From a virus, in the IMG/VR virus record IMGVR_UViG_3300009008_000013, positions 47,814 through 111,813 of that record: DNA of 64,000 bases, one strand, 5' to 3'. Numbering within the stretch: position 1 is the first letter of the stretch; each line of letters begins with the position of its first letter. The position numbers and the translations under genes are program-made. This document shows, piece after piece, positions 60,927 to 64,000 of this stretch. The notes under the pieces are model-generated. The model made no database searches, had not been told where the DNA came from, and saw only the letters and a program-made list of their open reading frames with translations.

Positions 60927-63900
60927 ATGGCTTTAACTAGAATAGATACAGATCAGATTACGGATGGTGCCGTTAGTAATGCCAAAATCGCAGCTTCTGC
61001 CGCTATCGCTGGTAGTAAGTTAGAAGATGACATGACTTACGGATCAAACCTAACTGTTTCTGGCAACCTTGTTGTTAATGGTACAACAACAACTGTTGAC
61101 ACTACAAATATGTCTATTGAAGATCCTCTATTAGTATTCAGTGCAAACGCTTCTGGCTCAGGCGCAGTTGACTCAGGTTTTGTTGTAGAACGTGGTGACG
61201 ATACCAACGTAGGTTTAATTTGGGACGAATCCGCAGATAAATTTAACTTTATCACAACAACAGAAACTGGTAGTACCGCAGGTAACATATCCGTTGCAGG
61301 TCAAGCAAACATTATTGCTGGCAATATTGAAGGTACTATTACAACAGCGGCTCAAAATACTATTTCATCTGCTACATCACTAGCATCTGTAGGTACAATT
61401 ACCACAGGTGTTTGGTCAGCAACTGACGTTGCTGTGGCAGCTGGTGGTACAGGCGCATCAACAGCTTCTGACGCACGTACAAACCTAGGCCTAGCAATTG
61501 GCTCAGATGTACAAGCCTATGACGCACAATTAGCAGATGTCGCAGGTCTTGCTGTAACAGACGGTGGCATTATTGTTGGCGACGGTTCTAATTTCGTATT
61601 AGAAACGGGTGCAACAGCAAGAGCATCATTAGGTTTAACAATTGGTACACATGTACAGGCATATGACGCACAATTAGCAGATGTCGCAGGTCTTGCAGTA
61701 ACAGATGGCGGCATTATCGTTGGTGATGGTTCTAACTTCACATTAGAAACAGGTGCAACAGCACGAACATCACTAGGCCTAGCAATTGGTACAGACGTAC
61801 AGGCATACGATGTAGAACTAGCAGCTCTTGCTGGTTTAGCATCAGCGGCCGACAAGGGTATCCAATTTACAGGCTCAGGTACAGCCGCTACTTACGACTT
61901 AACAGCCGCAGGTAAGGCGCTACTTGATGATGCTAACGCAGCCGCTCAATTAGTAACACTTGGCTTAACAGCAACCGCAGCTGAACTTAATACTTTAGAT
62001 GATATCACATCAACAACCGCAGAGTTGAATATCGTAGACGGCGACACAGCCGCAACAGCAACAACACTTGAATTGTTTGATCGTGTAGTTGTTAACGATG
62101 ACGGTACTATGGTACAAGTTGCCCTAACAGATTTCGAAACATATTTCGAAAGCGCACTAGATACATTAAATAATGTAACTTCCGCTTCATCACTAGCCAC
62201 AGTTGGTACAATTGGTACAGGCGTATGGAACGGCACAGCAATTGCTGATGCATACGTTGACAATGACCTAACTATTAGTGGTGGAACAGTAAATGACTCA
62301 GTAATTGGTGGATCAACACCAGCAGCTGGTACGTTTACAACACTAACAGCCAACGATCAGTTGGTAGTAGCCGCCGGTGCAACAATCACTGGTGATACAA
62401 CAGACGAGATTACACTAGCAGTTAAAGGTGTAGGCTCACAAACAGCAAACCTAATAACTGTTGAAATTTCCGACGGTACAGATAAATTTACTATCGCTTC
62501 CGACGGTTCAGTAGTAATTAGCGAAGACTTAACACTTGCTTCAGGTGCTACAGTGTCATCAATCTTAGATGAGGACGCAATGGGTAGTGACAGTGCAACA
62601 GCACTTGCTACACAACAATCAATTAAAGCATATGTTGATTCACAAGTTGGTTCAGCCACATTAACAGTTGCCGCTGATTCAGGTTCAGATGATAGTGTAA
62701 CAGTTGGTACAGATACACTAACCTTTACTGGTGGTAATAACATTACTACAACAGTATCTGATAATGATATTAGTGTCGCATTAGACGCAACAGTATCAGG
62801 CCTAACAGCACTAAGTTCAGGTCAGTTGAATGCTGATAACATCCGTATTGATGGAAACGTTATTAGTTCAACAGACACAAATGGTAACATTACACTTACA
62901 CCAGATGGTACAGGTGACGTTGTTATTTCCGGTGACTTAACAGTTAACGGTACAACAACAACTGTAAACTCCACAGTTACAACACTAGATGATCCAATTA
63001 TGACATTAGGTGGTGATACTGCTCCTGGTTCAGATGATGACAAGGACCGTGGTATTGAGTTTAGATGGCACAATGGTTCAACCGCTAAAGTTGGTTTCTT
63101 CGGTTACGACGATTCCGTAAGCAAGTTTACATTTATCCCTGACGCAACAATCTCAGGCGAGGTTGCTTCTGGTACAGTAGGTAATGTAATCTTTGGTAAC
63201 GTCGAAGGTACAATTACAACAGCCGCACAAAACAGTATTACATCTGCAACAAGTCTAGCATCCGTTGGTACAATTGGTACAGGTACATGGGAAGGCACAG
63301 ACGTAGGTGTAGCACACGGTGGTACAGGTGCTTCAACAGCATCCGACGCACGTACAAACCTAGGTGTTGCTATTGGTTCTGATGTACAGGCATATGATGC
63401 AGAACTAGCTGCTATTGCTGGTTTAACATCAGCCGCTGATAAAGGTATTCAGTTCACAGGTAGTGGTACAGCCGCAGTATATGACTTGACTTCCGCAGGT
63501 AAAGCGTTGTTGGATGACGCTGACGCCGCGGCTCAACGTACAACATTGGGTCTAGTAATTGGTACAGATGTACAAGCATATGACGCTGAATTGGCGGCCA
63601 TTGCTGGTTTAACATCTGCAGCCGATAAAGGTATCCAATTTACTGGTTCAGGCACTGCTTCAACATATGACCTAACATCAGCTGGTAAAGCATTGTTAGA
63701 CGATGCTGATGCCGCCGCCCAACGTACAACCATGGGCGTAGCAATTGGTTCAGATGTACAAGCATATGACGCAGGTCTTGCAGACATTGCTGGCTTGGCT
63801 GTAACAGACGGTAACATCATCGTAGGTGATGGCTCCAATTGGACAGCAGAAACAGGCGCAACTGCTCGTGCTTCACTAGGCTTAACAATTGGTACACATG

Positions 63901-64000
63901 TACAGGCATATGACGCAGAACTAGCCGCAATCGCAGGTCTAACTTCCGCAGCTGATAAAGGTATCCAGTTTACTGGTTCCGGCACAGCCGCAGTATATGA
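60927..64000 (+). CDS. Large repetitive tail fibre protein (partial, runs off right edge)
   Basis: Starts MALTRIDTDQITDGAVSNAKIAASAAIAGSKLEDDM and stays open for 1024 codons. It holds the shared fibre module twice: TTTVDTTNMSIEDPLLVF ... VVERG ... GLIWDE near residues 55-105, and TTTVNSTVTTLDDPIMTLGG near 680-700. Two types of repeat follow. Type B is 48 residues (144 nt), tandem at 61521, 61665 and 61809; type A is 62 residues (186 nt), at 63396, 63582 and 63768. Each unit starts VQAYDAELAAIAGL or a variant; type A includes AADKGIQFTGSGTA and GKALLDDADAAA. The GGTGAST and ATALATQQSIKAYVD motifs are also typical fibre elements. GGAG precedes the ATG. It is probably a long tail fibre or adhesin. 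Confidence 0.8.
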   Translation, partial: MALTRIDTDQITDGAVSNAKIAASAAIAGSKLEDDMTYGSNLTVSGNLVVNGTTTTVDTTNMSIEDPLLVFSANASGSGAVDSGFVVERGDDTNVGLIWDESADKFNFITTTETGSTAGNISVAGQANIIAGNIEGTITTAAQNTISSATSLASVGTITTGVWSATDVAVAAGGTGASTASDARTNLGLAIGSDVQAYDAQLADVAGLAVTDGGIIVGDGSNFVLETGATARASLGLTIGTHVQAYDAQLADVAGLAVTDGGIIVGDGSNFTLETGATARTSLGLAIGTDVQAYDVELAALAGLASAADKGIQFTGSGTAATYDLTAAGKALLDDANAAAQLVTLGLTATAAELNTLDDITSTTAELNIVDGDTAATATTLELFDRVVVNDDGTMVQVALTDFETYFESALDTLNNVTSASSLATVGTIGTGVWNGTAIADAYVDNDLTISGGTVNDSVIGGSTPAAGTFTTLTANDQLVVAAGATITGDTTDEITLAVKGVGSQTANLITVEISDGTDKFTIASDGSVVISEDLTLASGATVSSILDEDAMGSDSATALATQQSIKAYVDSQVGSATLTVAADSGSDDSVTVGTDTLTFTGGNNITTTVSDNDISVALDATVSGLTALSSGQLNADNIRIDGNVISSTDTNGNITLTPDGTGDVVISGDLTVNGTTTTVNSTVTTLDDPIMTLGGDTAPGSDDDKDRGIEFRWHNGSTAKVGFFGYDDSVSKFTFIPDATISGEVASGTVGNVIFGNVEGTITTAAQNSITSATSLASVGTIGTGTWEGTDVGVAHGGTGASTASDARTNLGVAIGSDVQAYDAELAAIAGLTSAADKGIQFTGSGTAAVYDLTSAGKALLDDADAAAQRTTLGLVIGTDVQAYDAELAAIAGLTSAADKGIQFTGSGTASTYDLTSAGKALLDDADAAAQRTTMGVAIGSDVQAYDAGLADIAGLAVTDGNIIVGDGSNWTAETGATARASLGLTIGTHVQAYDAELAAIAGLTSAADKGIQFTGSGTAAVY

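Noticed and set aside
61517-63985. Several minus-strand frames of 64-150 codons opposite the fibre gene
   Set aside because: Ala/Ser/Pro/Val-rich antisense images of the repeats with no start signals.
60927-64000. CRISPR-like array in the terminal fibre repeats
   Set aside because: The repeats are 144 and 186 nt, in frame and coding; they are protein modules.

Overview
The window is 64 kb of an AT-rich (roughly one third GC), gene-dense, T4-like myovirus genome. The evidence is a nearly continuous virion-assembly set on both strands: baseplate wedge and hub genes (gp6, gp25, gp5-like spike, gp53), late sigma factor gp55, recombination nuclease gp46/gp47, a tape measure with its chaperone, and the head series portal - small core protein - acidic core protein - gp21 protease - gp22 scaffold - gp23 capsid. 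The low GC, the many fibre-type proteins and the PKD, YHYH and 2-oxoglutarate oxygenase domains fit a marine phage of the pelagiphage/cyanophage T4-like group. The host cannot be read from the sequence; a SAR11-like alphaproteobacterium is a guess. The head-proximal sheath (gp18) and tube (gp19) genes, terminase and replisome are not here, so this is a fragment of a larger genome.

Layout. (1) 1-8010, minus strand: a tightly overlapping operon of one unknown protein, two GT8-like glycosyltransferases, two small unknown proteins, a third glycosyltransferase and four radical SAM proteins, the last cut by the window edge. It starts at a perfect-consensus sigma70 promoter (TTGACA, 17 nt, TATAAT). 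(2) 8061-35740, minus strand: tail fibre-like proteins, a giant 4936-residue protein, then gp6, gp25, spike, hub, gp53 and a tube-junction protein. (3) 35822-40192, plus strand: gp55, gp47, gp46, a small histone-like protein and a PD-(D/E)XK nuclease; gp55 and gp47 each have a strong sigma70-type promoter. (4) 40193-42431: a 440-nt gene-free stretch that looks structured, an arginyltransferase-like protein, an unknown protein with a structured leader and two tiny membrane proteins. (5) 42431-45880: gp26-like tail chaperone with a -1 frameshift extension (minus strand), divergent from the tape measure (plus strand). (6) 45957-52287: head assembly. (7) 52382-64000: fibre and adhesin-like proteins, interrupted by a 2-oxoglutarate oxygenase and an overlapping unknown gene, ending in a repetitive fibre that runs off the right edge.

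Two promoter classes can be seen. Host-like sigma70 promoters precede the glycosyltransferase/radical SAM operon, gp55 and gp47. Exact T4-type late boxes (TATAAATA) precede the tape measure, the fibre genes and the unknown gene at 41545. This suggests the surface-chemistry operon is expressed by host polymerase early, the recombination nuclease and gp55 early to middle, and the virion genes late under gp55.

The strongest new observation is the gp26/gp51-type pair at 42431-43494. The downstream frame has no start codon, is fused in frame to gp26 by a -1 shift on a canonical slippery run (A AAT TTT TTC), and lies beside the tape measure. That is the lambda G/GT architecture in a T4-like phage.
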